Part shown: positions 25,438 to 35,310 of the stretch, piece by piece
Numbering within the stretch: position 1 is the stretch's first letter
Layout of the letters: each line of letters opens with the position of its first letter
Source: Comamonas thiooxydans
Lineage (GTDB): Bacteria > Pseudomonadota > Gammaproteobacteria > Burkholderiales > Burkholderiaceae_C
Length of the DNA: 64,000 nucleotides
Direction of reading: 5' to 3'
Assembly (NCBI RefSeq): GCF_000964545.1
Contig: NZ_BBVD01000005.1
Location: 372,001 to 436,000, forward strand
Position numbers and translations under genes: made by a program
Notes under the pieces: generated by a model
What the model was told of the DNA's origin: nothing
Database searches by the model: none
The model's input: only the letters and a program-made list of their open reading frames with translations

Positions 25438-27669
25438 TCAACGCCTTCTGGCCGAGCGAACGCCGGAGACACTGGCGACGATGCCAAGTACCTTGTTGAG
25501 ACGACCCGAATCTGCCACTTCCACCGTGAACGTCATCCATGCCGTCCCCTTGACGGACTGGGTCTGCACTCCGATGACATTGGTCTTCTCGCGTGCAAAC
25601 ACGTCCGAGATATCGCGCAGCAAGCCTTGACGGTCGGCCGCCTCCACCGCAACGTCCACAGGGTAAACCGGTCCACCCTTGTCCACATGCTTGGGGGTGC
25701 CCCAGTCGACCTCGATGACACGCTCCGGGCTCTTGGCCATCATCTCGCGGAAATTCGAGCAATCGCAGCGGTGAACGCTCACGCCCTTGCCACGGGTCAC
25801 AAAGCCGCCGATCTCGTCCGGAGGAGCCGGCTTGCAGCATTTGGCGAGCTGGGTCATGAGCGAATCGACGCCCACCACCAGCACTCCACCTCGCGACGAG
25901 TCATGCCCACGCGCCTTGCGCACCGGCGTGAATGCATCTTCCTCTGGCGTTTCTTCACTGGGACGCAGCACGACTTCGATATTGCGCAGTGAATACTCGT
26001 CCTTGCCCACGACTTCAAACAGTGCATCGGCAGACTTGAAGCCCAGCTGTGCCGCCAGCTCTTCAAGCTTGATCGCCGTCTTGCCTTCGCGCTGCAGCAG
26101 CTTTTCAACGGCCTCGCGCCCGCGCGAGACGGTTTCATGCGTAGCCTGGGCATTGAACCAGGCGCGCACCTTGGCCTTGGCGCGGTTGCTGACCAGATAA
26201 CCCAGCTCGGCATTGAGCCAGTCGCGGGAGGGGCGGTCTTCCTTGGCCGTGTTGATCTCTACCGTCTGGCCGCTTTCCAGAGCGGTGTTCAGCGGCACCA
26301 TGGCCCCGTCCACACGCGCACCACGGCAACGATGGCCCAGGCTGGTGTGCACCGAGTAGGCGAAGTCCACCGGCGTGGCCCCTTGCGGCAGCTCGATCAC
26401 GGCCGCATCGGGAGTCAGCACATAGATGCGATCTTCAAACAGACCACGCTGGGCCGAGCCCGTCAGGTCGCTGCCCCAGGCCAGCAACTGGCGCAGCACG
26501 GCGATCTTGGCGTCATATTCGCTGGACGCAGACACGCCCGCATAGCCTTTGGTGCCGGCTTCCTTGTAAGCCCAGTGCGCGGCCACGCCATGCTCGGCAT
26601 GGTCGTGCATGGCCTGGGTGCGGATCTGGATCTCTATGGTGCGGCCGGTTTCATCGCGCACCACCGTGTGCAGAGACTGATAACCGTTGGGCTTGGGTTT
26701 GGCGATGTAGTCGTCGAACTCCTTTTCCAGCGGTGTGAATTGCTCATGCACCCAGGACAGGGCTGCATAGCAGTCCTTGACCGTAGGCACGATGACGCGC
26801 ATGGCACGGATATCGAACAGCTGGTCAAAGCTCAGCGACTTGCCGCGCATCTTCTTGACGATGCTGTATATGTGCTTGGGACGCCCCTGAACGGAGGCGC
26901 TGATGCTGTGGGCGCGCAAGTCGGCCTCGAGCCGCGCACGCATCTGCTCCATATAGGCTTCGCGCTCGACCCGCTTTTCGTCGAGCAGACGCGCGATCTG
27001 GCGATAGGTATCGGGCTCCAGAAAACGGAAAGCCAGATCTTCGAGCTCCCATTTGATCTGCCAGATTCCCAGACGGTTGGCCAGCGGCGCAAAGACATAG
27101 AGAGCTTCGCGCGCGATGCTGGGTGAAACCGGACTCTTCTCAGCCGCGTAGTAGCGCAGCGTCTGCAGGCGCGACGCCAGGCGCAGCAGCACCACGCGCA
27201 GATCGCGCGAAAAGCCCAGCAGCATCTTGCGCACGTTCTCGGTCTGGGTGGCCACGCCATCGACATGCTGGCTGCTCAGCTCGGCGTCTCGCGCCTGCTG
27301 CTGCACCCGGATGAGTTTGATGGTTTCGACCGCCAGGGTCGCAAAATTGTCTCCAAACGCCTTGGCAATCACTTCCTGCGGCTTGTTCAGGTGCACGCTG
27401 GCATGCACCAGATAAATGGCCGCCTGCATGGTTTCCGAGCCACCGATTTTCTTGAGGATGGCGGCAACGGCGTCGGCATGGGTCAGGGTGTTTTCACCGG
27501 TCTCCATGACTTCGCCGGCAATCAGAGGTTCTGCAAAGGCACGGGCGCGCACCAGCGCATTGACTTGATCGGGCAAAACCTCGGATGTGGCGGTAATCAG
27601 ATGCGGCGTAGGCTCCGTGAGCTTGGGTACGGCGTCAGAAACTGTGGTTACGGTATCGCTGGTCTTCAT
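25438..27669 (-). CDS. relA: GTP pyrophosphokinase RelA
   Basis: This 743-residue RelA/SpoT homologue should be a (p)ppGpp synthetase that responds to amino acid starvation on the ribosome. The N-terminal HD hydrolase region is degenerate, reading IYLVHASVHLN where an HD-containing motif is expected. The synthetase domain has FDIRAMRVIVPTVKDCYAAL and KEFDDYIAKPKPNGYQSLHT. The EFDD motif is the acidic variant typical of synthesis-only RelA. A TGS domain (RIYVLTPDAAVIELPQGATP), a helical region and a C-terminal ACT domain follow. It overlaps the upstream hydrolase gene by four bases. Confidence 0.95.
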   Translation of the reverse strand: MKTSDTVTTVSDAVPKLTEPTPHLITATSEVLPDQVNALVRARAFAEPLIAGEVMETGENTLTHADAVAAILKKIGGSETMQAAIYLVHASVHLNKPQEVIAKAFGDNFATLAVETIKLIRVQQQARDAELSSQHVDGVATQTENVRKMLLGFSRDLRVVLLRLASRLQTLRYYAAEKSPVSPSIAREALYVFAPLANRLGIWQIKWELEDLAFRFLEPDTYRQIARLLDEKRVEREAYMEQMRARLEADLRAHSISASVQGRPKHIYSIVKKMRGKSLSFDQLFDIRAMRVIVPTVKDCYAALSWVHEQFTPLEKEFDDYIAKPKPNGYQSLHTVVRDETGRTIEIQIRTQAMHDHAEHGVAAHWAYKEAGTKGYAGVSASSEYDAKIAVLRQLLAWGSDLTGSAQRGLFEDRIYVLTPDAAVIELPQGATPVDFAYSVHTSLGHRCRGARVDGAMVPLNTALESGQTVEINTAKEDRPSRDWLNAELGYLVSNRAKAKVRAWFNAQATHETVSRGREAVEKLLQREGKTAIKLEELAAQLGFKSADALFEVVGKDEYSLRNIEVVLRPSEETPEEDAFTPVRKARGHDSSRGGVLVVGVDSLMTQLAKCCKPAPPDEIGGFVTRGKGVSVHRCDCSNFREMMAKSPERVIEVDWGTPKHVDKGGPVYPVDVAVEAADRQGLLRDISDVFAREKTNVIGVQTQSVKGTAWMTFTVEVADSGRLNKVLGIVASVSGVRSARRR

Positions 27670-28682
27670 GCAGCTTCCTCTTGGGCCTGCTGCGCAAGAC
27701 TGATGTTCGCAGGCAAACCCTTATCCCCTTGTAAAAACTTTTGTATCAACGCCACTTGCCCCGGCACTACCAACGTTGGAGCATGTCCCACGCCCTGCAG
27801 TTCCGTGCAATGCGCCCTGGGGCCACGCTCGGTCATGGCCTTGGCGGTACGGCTGGAAAGCAGATCGGACTCGGCCCCTCTGATAAGCAATACCTGTGCC
27901 TTGATCTGGTCGTAAAGCTGCCAGAGCAAGGCCTCACCGGCCTGAGCAGTCTCGCGCGTCATCTGTGCCATGGGCATTGCAATACGGGGGTCGTAATGCA
28001 GCACCACACCCCCTTGGGCATCTGGCTTGATCATGGCTTGCGAGAGCCGGCTCCATTGCTCATCGCTATGTGGGCCGAATCCCTCGGAAATCAAGCGCAT
28101 GGCAGCAGCAGCGCTCTCAAAGTTGGGAAACTGCAAGCCTTTTCCGACATAGGAGCCGATTCGTTCCAGCGACTCCCATTCAATCGCCGGCCCTACGTCG
28201 TTGAGCACCAGCCGCCGAACAGGCACCGGCAGCGGCAGACCGGGCTGCCCCACGACACCCATCCCGATCAAGCCACCCATGCTGGTACCGACCCAGTCCA
28301 GGGTTTCAATCGGTGCCTGAGCATGCAACTGGGCCAGCAGCGCCAACATATCGGCCGCATACAACGGCAGCTGATAACCCATGGGGTCGGCCAGCCAGTC
28401 GCTTTCGCCGCGCCCCACCACATCGGGGCAGATCACGCGGGCAAAACGGCTGAGCTCGGCGGCCAGCACATCAAAGTCTCGCCCCTGGCGTGAGAGGCCG
28501 TGCACGCAGACGATGACATGAGGATGTCTTGGATTGCCGGTATGGTTCCATTCCCAGTACGCCATGCGGTGCGTTCCCTCGGGCTGAGCCTCGACCTGTT
28601 GGCGGCGCTGAGCACTGGCCCAGGTGGGAGCCGTTGCAGAGGCTCCGGGACACGATACGTAATTCAGCGTAGGTTGATTCAT
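27666..28682 (-). CDS. Alpha/beta hydrolase
   Basis: This 338-residue alpha/beta-fold hydrolase has the oxyanion-region motif VCVHGLSRQGRDFDVL, the nucleophile elbow DWVGTSMGGLIGMG with the catalytic serine, and a late histidine in LQGVGHAPTLVV. The substrate is unknown. I chose the ATG at 28680-28682 (MNQPTLNYVS); the frame stays open further, with another ATG near 28739 that has an AAGG site. It overlaps relA by four bases and is probably co-transcribed with it. It is divergent from the hydroxybutyrate dehydrogenase gene. Confidence 0.85.
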   Translation of the reverse strand: MNQPTLNYVSCPGASATAPTWASAQRRQQVEAQPEGTHRMAYWEWNHTGNPRHPHVIVCVHGLSRQGRDFDVLAAELSRFARVICPDVVGRGESDWLADPMGYQLPLYAADMLALLAQLHAQAPIETLDWVGTSMGGLIGMGVVGQPGLPLPVPVRRLVLNDVGPAIEWESLERIGSYVGKGLQFPNFESAAAAMRLISEGFGPHSDEQWSRLSQAMIKPDAQGGVVLHYDPRIAMPMAQMTRETAQAGEALLWQLYDQIKAQVLLIRGAESDLLSSRTAKAMTERGPRAHCTELQGVGHAPTLVVPGQVALIQKFLQGDKGLPANISLAQQAQEEAA

Positions 28683-28752
28683 GGAGAACGCGTTTTCAAG
28701 ACCGGGGCCGATAATGGCTGTCGTCGCATCGTAATTCATTCGGAGACCTTGT

Positions 28753-29541
<789 letters not shown>

Positions 29542-29570
29542 AAGCCGCTCGGCTCCAGCGCATGCGTCTA

Positions 29571-29598
29571 TCAATTAGATAGCATCTAGCGCTTGCCA
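29571..29598. repeat. Dispersed short repeat, copy 1
   Basis: Core GATAGCATCTAGCGCTTG (29578-29595) on the plus strand. Related copies occur near 34172, 48615, 53997 and 61348. All lie between genes, near gene ends. Confidence 0.6.
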
Positions 29599-29633
29599 GA
29601 AAACATATTCAGCATCAAATCATGATGAAAATC

Positions 29634-29663
29634 AAAAAGGAGCAGCGCAAGCTGCTCCTTTTT
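29634..29663. terminator. Bidirectional terminator between convergent genes
   Basis: AAAAAGGAGCAGC (29634-29646) and GCTGCTCCTTTTT (29651-29663) form a 13-bp stem with a GCAA tetraloop and T-runs on both strands. It serves the dehydrogenase gene and the SIMPL gene. Confidence 0.88.
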
Positions 29664-29685
29664 TATACACGCCGCGCGGATCCGA

Positions 29686-30444
29686 TCACTGCATCTGAAT
29701 CGAGCCACCGACGCTGACTGTCACCTCGGTGCGATCCGCCTCCACCGGAACGGGTGCGGCATCCGCATAGCTGGCCTTGGCCATGCTCATCATGCGCGGG
29801 CGAGGCATGGGATGCCCGCCGCCGCCGCTGCTGCTCACATTGACCTCGCGCAGGCTGTAGCCCGCAAAACCGAAGCTCTTGGAGATGGCCGCAGCACGCT
29901 GGCGGAAGCTCTCGATCGCCTTGGCCTGGGCTTCGCCCTCCACCTTTTCCCGTGCTTCGCGCGAGAGGCCGAAGCTCATGCTGGCCAGCGTCATGTCCTG
30001 CACCTTGGCCGCTGCCTGAGTGATGCGCACGAAGTCGCGCCCCTGCAGCACGATCTCTGCTTGGCCCTGCCAGCCTTCGATCTTGCCGTTGTTGCCATAA
30101 CGCGGCGAGATGGAGAAATTACCGGTGCTCAATTCCATCTGCCGACCTTGCGCATCGTTACGCAGCGTGGTCATGGCGGACTCCACGATCTTTTGCAGCT
30201 GGGACTGAACGGACGCGGCATCGCGGCCATCCTTGCTGGCCGACAGGGTTGCCGTCATCCAGTCCTGCTTGACCTCCACGGTTCCCTGAGCCGACAGCTG
30301 CACCACATTGGCAGGTCTATGCATGTCACGCGCGGCGCCCTGGGCCCATACATTGCCGCCAGCGCAGGCCGCAGCCAGCGCAAGTACGGCAGCCGCGGCG
30401 CGAGAGGAAGAGGAAGACTTGGAAAATTGATTCATGCGGTTCAC
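29686..30444 (-). CDS. SIMPL domain-containing protein (DUF541)
   Basis: This 252-residue exported protein has a signal peptide with hydrophobic core AAAAVLALAAACAGGNVWAQ. The mature part shows the SIMPL/DUF541 pattern: VVQLSAQGTVEVKQDWMTAT, KIEGWQGQAEIVLQGRDF and GFAGYSLREVNVSSSGG. E. coli YggE of this family is linked to resistance to oxidative stress, but the molecular role is unknown. The C-terminus is VTVSVGGSIQMQ, typical of the family. It converges on the hydroxybutyrate dehydrogenase gene. Confidence 0.9.
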   Translation of the reverse strand: MNRMNQFSKSSSSSRAAAAVLALAAACAGGNVWAQGAARDMHRPANVVQLSAQGTVEVKQDWMTATLSASKDGRDAASVQSQLQKIVESAMTTLRNDAQGRQMELSTGNFSISPRYGNNGKIEGWQGQAEIVLQGRDFVRITQAAAKVQDMTLASMSFGLSREAREKVEGEAQAKAIESFRQRAAAISKSFGFAGYSLREVNVSSSGGGGHPMPRPRMMSMAKASYADAAPVPVEADRTEVTVSVGGSIQMQ

Positions 30445-30748
30445 CCTTGTAAGTAAATCAGGCCATGCAGATACACATGCATTTCACCATTGCGCAAAGT
30501 CGCTGCAGCGCAGCATGTCAGCCCAGAGTGTGACTTTATGTACGAATACTCCACATTCGACACACCAACAGAACAAACACTGAAACAATAGTGCAAAATA
30601 CTCTTGAAAAGTTCCTCATGAAACATTTATTGTTCCATTAATAAACGCAACAATCGTAACAAGTAGCAAGACTTGACCTTGTTTTGCTGGATTTTTTTGA
30701 TCTAGCGATAACAATGGGCCAGTTACAAATAAATCGACAAGGACGATC
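30445..30748. other. Divergent promoter region between SIMPL gene and ompR
   Basis: This AT-rich stretch has no supported gene. A near-perfect dyad, TGAAACA (30619-30625) and TGTTCCA (30631-30637), may be an operator. The ompR start at 30749 follows a GACAAGGACG ribosome site. Confidence 0.5.
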
Positions 30749-31480
30749 ATGGCAACGACGAACAACCGTACTGACAAGATCCTCGTGGTGGATGACGATG
30801 CACGCATCCGCGACCTGCTGCGCCGCTATCTGACGCAGGAAGGCTTCGAGATCATGATTGCCGAGGACGGCAAGGCGCTCAACCGCATCCTGCTGCGCGA
30901 GACTGTCGACCTGATCGTGCTGGATCTGATGATGCCCGGCGAGGATGGCCTGTCCATTTGCCGCCGCCTGCGCTCCGCCAACGACCGCACTCCCATCATC
31001 ATGCTGACCGCCAAGGGCGAGGATGTGGACCGCATCGTGGGCCTGGAAGTGGGCGCCGACGACTATCTGGGCAAGCCCTTCAACCCCCGCGAGCTGCTGG
31101 CCCGCATCCATGCCGTGCTGCGCCGCCGTCCGCCTCAGGAAGCACCGGGCGCGCCTTCAGGCGACAACGAGGTGGTGACCTTTGGCCCCTTCACCTTCGA
31201 CCTGGGCACTCGCGTGCTGCAAAAGAATGGCGAGGAGTTGCCACTCACCACCGGCGAATTCGCCATGCTCAAGGCCCTGGTGCGCCACCCGCGCCAGCCT
31301 CTGTCGCGCGAAAAACTGGCCCTGCTGGCCCGTGGCCGCGAATTCGAGCCGTTCGACCGCAGCCTGGACGTGCAGGTTTCCCGCCTGCGCAAGCTGATCG
31401 AGGAAGACGCTGCCGCTCCACGCTATATCCAGACCGTCTGGGGCGTGGGCTATGTGTTCGTACCCGATGGCATGAACTGA
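30749..31480 (+). CDS. ompR: Two-component response regulator OmpR
   Basis: This 243-residue regulator has a receiver domain with the phospho-acceptor aspartate in DLIVLDLMMPGEDGLS, the acidic pair in ILVVDDDARIRDLL and the lysine in GADDYLGKPFNPREL. The C-terminal winged-helix domain ends RYIQTVWGVGYVF. With the adjacent EnvZ-type kinase it should sense osmotic or envelope conditions. A long hairpin lies between this gene and envZ. The assignment to OmpR rather than another OmpR-family member rests on the partner gene and on overall similarity. Confidence 0.9.
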   Translation: MATTNNRTDKILVVDDDARIRDLLRRYLTQEGFEIMIAEDGKALNRILLRETVDLIVLDLMMPGEDGLSICRRLRSANDRTPIIMLTAKGEDVDRIVGLEVGADDYLGKPFNPRELLARIHAVLRRRPPQEAPGAPSGDNEVVTFGPFTFDLGTRVLQKNGEELPLTTGEFAMLKALVRHPRQPLSREKLALLARGREFEPFDRSLDVQVSRLRKLIEEDAAAPRYIQTVWGVGYVFVPDGMN

Positions 31481-31497
31481 TTCTGCCCGCCTCCATC

Positions 31498-31528
31498 GCA
31501 ACAAGCCGCCCGCTGCGCGGCTTGTTGC
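31498..31528. other. Perfect 12-bp hairpin between ompR and envZ
   Basis: GCAACAAGCCGC (31498-31509) and GCGGCTTGTTGC (31517-31528) flank a 7-base loop. There is no T-run after it on the plus strand. It may lower envZ expression, act as an RNA-processing site or mark the end of a short ompR transcript. Confidence 0.65.
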
Positions 31529-31668
31529 GCTTGGGTAGCGGTCCATAGGGCCCATAAGTCAAGCTCTTTCAACAACCACCAGTAGATAGACACTTTTTGG
31601 ACAAACCGTAACCCGTGTCGCCCATATTGGGCGTACCCTCGGGTCCAGTTATTTCCGCATTGCTGTTC

Positions 31669-33171
31669 ATGAGCGCTTTTCACCATCCGCCGCCCGACGC
31701 CACCAGCCCCGTACCTCTGGAGTACGAGCGGCGCAGCACAGCTCGCTCCCCTGTGGGGCTGAACCTGTTCTGGCGTACTTTCTGCCTGCTGGCCCTGCTG
31801 CTGGTGGGCAGCATTCTGGCCTGGCTGCAGACACTGCGGGCACTGGATTTCGAGCCGCGCACGCTGCAAACGGCCAAGCAAGTGGCCTCTTTGGTCAACC
31901 TGAGCCGCGCTGCCCTCGAGCATTCGGATGCGATCAACCGCGTCTCCCTGATCAAGACCATGGCCGACCAGGAAGGCGTGCGCATTCTGCCCCGCGAGCC
32001 CGGCGACTCCTTCGAGCTGCTGGAGCAAAACGCCCTTGGCCAGAAGCTGACCGAGGAACTGACCACACGCCTTGGCTACGGCACCGTGGTGGCGCGCAGC
32101 GTCAACGGAGAGCCCGGCCTGTGGGTTGGCTTCACCATCAACGGCGATCGCAACTGGATGCTGATGGACCAGTCGCGCTTCACTCCCGCCAGCGGCCAGA
32201 CCTGGCTGATCTGGCTGATCACGGCCGCCCTGCTCTCGCTCATCGGCGCGGCCGCCATCGCCCGCCTGATCAACCGGCCACTCAAACAACTGTCCTATGC
32301 AGCCAATCGCGTGCGGGAGGGCGACTTCGACGCCAGCCAGCTCGACGAGGAAGCCGTGACCAGCGAAATCCGCGAAGTCAATATCGGCTTCAACCGCATG
32401 GCGCAGAAGCTGGCCAAGCTGGAGCAGGACCGCGCCGTGATGCTGGCCGGCATCTCCCACGACCTGCGCACGCCGCTGGCGCGGCTGCGTCTGGAGACCG
32501 AGATGAGCGTCTATGACGATGTGGCGCGCGAGCACATGGTGGCCGACATCGTTCAACTGGACGCCACCATCGACAAATTCCTGGATTACGCCCGCCCCGA
32601 TCATCGCGTCATGCTCAGCCCCGTGGATCTGCACGCCGTGGTTGCCTCCTGCGTCTATGCCGTGCAGGACCACCGTGAGCTGCAGATCACCATGAACGTG
32701 CCCGAAGACCTCTACGTCATGGCCGATGAGGTGGAGCTGGCGCGCGTCATCTCCAACCTCTTTGAGAATGCACGCCGCTATGGCAAGACCCCGTCCACCG
32801 ACACCACCGAGGTGGATGTGGTTGCCAAGGAAAGCGAAAAATGGGTGGTCATCCGCATCCGCGACCATGGCAAGGGCGTTCCGGCCGAGCAACTGGCCAA
32901 TCTGACCCAACCCTTCTTCCGCGGCGACACGGCGCGCACGGCGGCCGCAGGTGCAGGCCTGGGTCTGTCCATCGTGGACAAGACGGTGCAGCGCATGGGC
33001 GGCATGTTTGCCCTGTCCAATTCATCGACAGGCGGTCTGGTCGCCCATCTGCAGCTGCAGCGCGCCATGGGTGTGACGGCCGGTGCAGCGCCCGAACAGC
33101 GCCTGCAGCGTCCCCAGGTCAAGCGCAATCTGCCGCGCGACAAGAAAGACGATGAGACCGTGGAAGACTGA
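31669..33171 (+). CDS. envZ: Sensor histidine kinase EnvZ
   Basis: This 500-residue kinase has two membrane helices (FWRTFCLLALLLVGSILAWL and LIWLITAALLSLIGAAAIA) flanking a periplasmic domain, then a HAMP segment with NRPLKQLSYAANRVREGDFD. The phospho-acceptor histidine is in AGISHDLRTPLARLRLE. ATP-binding boxes are NLFENARRYG, RDHGKGVP and GAGLGLSIVDK. I chose the ATG at 31669 (MSAFHHPPPD); the frame is open to 31615. It is the partner of the upstream OmpR. Confidence 0.9.
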   Translation: MSAFHHPPPDATSPVPLEYERRSTARSPVGLNLFWRTFCLLALLLVGSILAWLQTLRALDFEPRTLQTAKQVASLVNLSRAALEHSDAINRVSLIKTMADQEGVRILPREPGDSFELLEQNALGQKLTEELTTRLGYGTVVARSVNGEPGLWVGFTINGDRNWMLMDQSRFTPASGQTWLIWLITAALLSLIGAAAIARLINRPLKQLSYAANRVREGDFDASQLDEEAVTSEIREVNIGFNRMAQKLAKLEQDRAVMLAGISHDLRTPLARLRLETEMSVYDDVAREHMVADIVQLDATIDKFLDYARPDHRVMLSPVDLHAVVASCVYAVQDHRELQITMNVPEDLYVMADEVELARVISNLFENARRYGKTPSTDTTEVDVVAKESEKWVVIRIRDHGKGVPAEQLANLTQPFFRGDTARTAAAGAGLGLSIVDKTVQRMGGMFALSNSSTGGLVAHLQLQRAMGVTAGAAPEQRLQRPQVKRNLPRDKKDDETVED

Positions 33172-33231
33172 ATCTGCCCACCTCATTGCACAATCGGCAT
33201 CGCCTTTCAACCATCTGCCGGAGAGCTCACC

Positions 33232-33627
33232 ATGCAAGCCCGATGCCTGTGCAAAGCCGTTCTCGTCACCGCGCCCGACACCCACGAAGTTCATGTCTGC
33301 CACTGCAGCATGTGCCGGCGCTGGGGAGAAGGCCCAGCCTTCACCCTGCATGGCGGCACGGCGGTGCAGACCAGCGGCCCCGTCACGCGCTATGCCTCCT
33401 CGCCCTGGGCGGAGCGGGCTTTTTGCAGCAGCTGCGGCACCCACCTCTTCTACCGCCTGCTGGCAAGCAACGAGCATTTTCTGTCTGCCGGGCTGTTTCA
33501 GGACGCCCAGGGACTGAAACTGGCGCAGCAGATCTATATCGACGAGAAGCCCGGCTACTACGCGCTGGCCAACGACACCCCGACCCTGACCGGGGCCGAG
33601 GTGCAAGCCCTCTACAGCGATTCCTGA
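33232..33627 (+). CDS. GFA / CENP-V family protein
   Basis: This 131-residue zinc-binding protein of the GFA (glutathione-dependent formaldehyde-activating) family has cysteine clusters ARCLCKAV, VCHCSMCRRWGEG and FCSSCGTHLFY, which form two zinc sites. Some members react with glutathione adducts, but most have no proven activity. It lies 60 bases after envZ and could be read from the same promoter; functional linkage is not evident. It is slightly shorter than average but has all cysteines. Confidence 0.88.
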   Translation: MQARCLCKAVLVTAPDTHEVHVCHCSMCRRWGEGPAFTLHGGTAVQTSGPVTRYASSPWAERAFCSSCGTHLFYRLLASNEHFLSAGLFQDAQGLKLAQQIYIDEKPGYYALANDTPTLTGAEVQALYSDS

Positions 33628-33661
33628 CCGGCTTTCGCAGCGGCCATTGCGGCGAACGAGA

Positions 33662-34144
33662 CTAGGCTGTCCGTACCAGCAAGGCCACGGCACGAGCCTC
33701 CATGGCCTGCTGCTGACCCACAGGCCCCAGCTTCTCGGCCGTCTTGGCCTTGACGTTGACCTGCTCCACATCCAGCCCCAGCACCTGGGCAATGCGCTCG
33801 CGCATCTTCTCGATATGGGGTGCCAGCTTGGGCGCCTGGGCCACGATGGTGCTGTCGATATTGCCGATCTCGAAGCCCTTGGCGCGCACGCGCCTGGCAG
33901 CCTCGGCCAGCAGCACGGCGGAGTCCGCCCCCTTGAACTGCGCGTCGGTATCCGAGAAATGGCGGCCGATATCGCCCAGCGCCGCGGCGCCGAACAGGGC
34001 ATCGGTGATTGCATGCAGCAGCACGTCGGCATCAGAATGGCCGAGCAGCCCCAGGCTATGAGGCACTTCGACACCGCCGAGAATCAGCTTGCGACCTGGC
34101 ACCAGCGCATGTACATCCCAGCCTTCACCAATACGAAAATTCAT
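33662..34144 (-). CDS. ispF: 2-C-methyl-D-erythritol 2,4-cyclodiphosphate synthase IspF
   Basis: This 160-residue enzyme of the non-mevalonate isoprenoid pathway converts CDP-methylerythritol 2-phosphate to the cyclodiphosphate. Zinc ligands and active site are seen in GEGWDVHAL and LGHSDADVLLHAITDALFG, and the substrate pocket in FSDTDAQFKGADSAVL. The start is the ATG at 34142-34144 (MNFRIGEG). It lies 122 bases downstream of ispD, with a short dispersed repeat between the two. Confidence 0.96.
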   Translation of the reverse strand: MNFRIGEGWDVHALVPGRKLILGGVEVPHSLGLLGHSDADVLLHAITDALFGAAALGDIGRHFSDTDAQFKGADSAVLLAEAARRVRAKGFEIGNIDSTIVAQAPKLAPHIEKMRERIAQVLGLDVEQVNVKAKTAEKLGPVGQQQAMEARAVALLVRTA

Positions 34145-34171
34145 AAAAATCCTTGTCAAACCCTTGCTCAT

Positions 34172-34189
34172 AAAGCGCAAGCAGCTATC
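34172..34189 (-). repeat. Dispersed short repeat, copy 2
   Basis: On the minus strand the core reads GATAGCTGCTTGCGCTTT. It lies between ispD and ispF inside a presumed operon. Confidence 0.6.
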
Positions 34190-34266
34190 AAATTAAATAC
34201 CATCTGCGCCAATCCGGCTCGGACACGGACTTGCCCGTCGCCAAGCCCTGCCGATGGCGAATCCGT

Positions 34267-35064
34267 CTAGCCACGCGCCTTGCGCTGCAGCAGCACCGCC
34301 TCGGCCAGCGCAAAGTCGTCGGGGTAGGTCACCTTGAAGTTCTGCGCACCGCCCGGCACCAGTCTCGGTGAGTGACCGGCCAGTTCCATGGCGCTGGCTT
34401 CGTCGGTCACGGCAGCGCCCGCCGCCTGCAGCGCAGCCAGCAAGGCTGCGATACGGAACATCTGCGGCGTCTGAGCCAGCCATTTGTCGCTGCGCTCCAC
34501 CGTCTGCGCCACACGCGCCGGACCCGCGCCTGCGGCCTGCTGCTTGAGGGTGTCGGGCAGCTTCAGCGCCAGCAGCCCCCCCACGGCATCGGGCATGCAG
34601 GCATCGATCAAGGCATTGACCTGCGCCGATGCGACCAGACAGCGCGCCGCGTCATGCACCAGCACCCAGTCCTCGGCGCTGGCTCCCATGCGCAGCAACT
34701 CCTGCAGGCCGTTGCTCACGGTCTCGGCACGGGTGGCTCCGCCACAGGCAGCAATGCCGAGCCGGGCGTCCGTGGCGCGCTCCTGCCAGAAGCCATCGGA
34801 AGCAGAGACCACCAGCAGCACACGGTGGATGCGCTGCACCGCCAACATGGCGTCCAGCGTGTGCATGACCATGGGCTGGCCGGCAACCATCTGATATTGC
34901 TTGGGCAGCTCGGGGGCCGGGGAGTCTGCGGCAATGGCGCGCAGACCGACGCCCGCGCAGGGAATCAGCCCCCAGCAGCGGGGCGCAGATGCAGGCGATG
35001 AAGCCGCCGCAGCGTTTGCCTTGTCGTCCGTCATGGACTCAGGCGAGAAAAACCGATCTGTCAT
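34267..35064 (-). CDS. ispD: 2-C-methyl-D-erythritol 4-phosphate cytidylyltransferase IspD
   Basis: This enzyme of about 265 residues joins CTP and methylerythritol phosphate in isoprenoid synthesis. The nucleotide-binding start is GLIPCAGVGLRAIAA, with LPKQYQMVAGQPMVMHTLDA, the VHDAARCLV motif, WLAQTPQMFR and ELAGHSPRLVPGG. The N-terminus before CWGLIPCAG is long (about 28 residues, Ala/Ser-rich) and unlike the core. The start could be the ATG at 35064 or the one at 35034, as neither has a strong ribosome site. It precedes ispF on the same strand. Confidence 0.93.
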   Translation of the reverse strand: MTDRFFSPESMTDDKANAAAASSPASAPRCWGLIPCAGVGLRAIAADSPAPELPKQYQMVAGQPMVMHTLDAMLAVQRIHRVLLVVSASDGFWQERATDARLGIAACGGATRAETVSNGLQELLRMGASAEDWVLVHDAARCLVASAQVNALIDACMPDAVGGLLALKLPDTLKQQAAGAGPARVAQTVERSDKWLAQTPQMFRIAALLAALQAAGAAVTDEASAMELAGHSPRLVPGGAQNFKVTYPDDFALAEAVLLQRKARG

Positions 35065-35310
35065 GCACAGTATTTTAAAATCACCGTTTCGTCCGAAAGC
35101 CCGTGAGATCCATCGACGACCTGCTTTCGGCTTGCATCGCCTTGAGGTGTCCCCATTTTGAGTGAATGCGCCGCCAACCATCAGCTACGCGCTGATTGGG
35201 CTGTGAGCCCTGCCTTTGATGGCCGGACTCGCCCGCATTTAATCTGTCCCCGTTTTTTTGCATCCAGCCCGCGCCTGCGCGCCGCTGCCTGCGTTCGTCT
35301 GTGAAAAACC

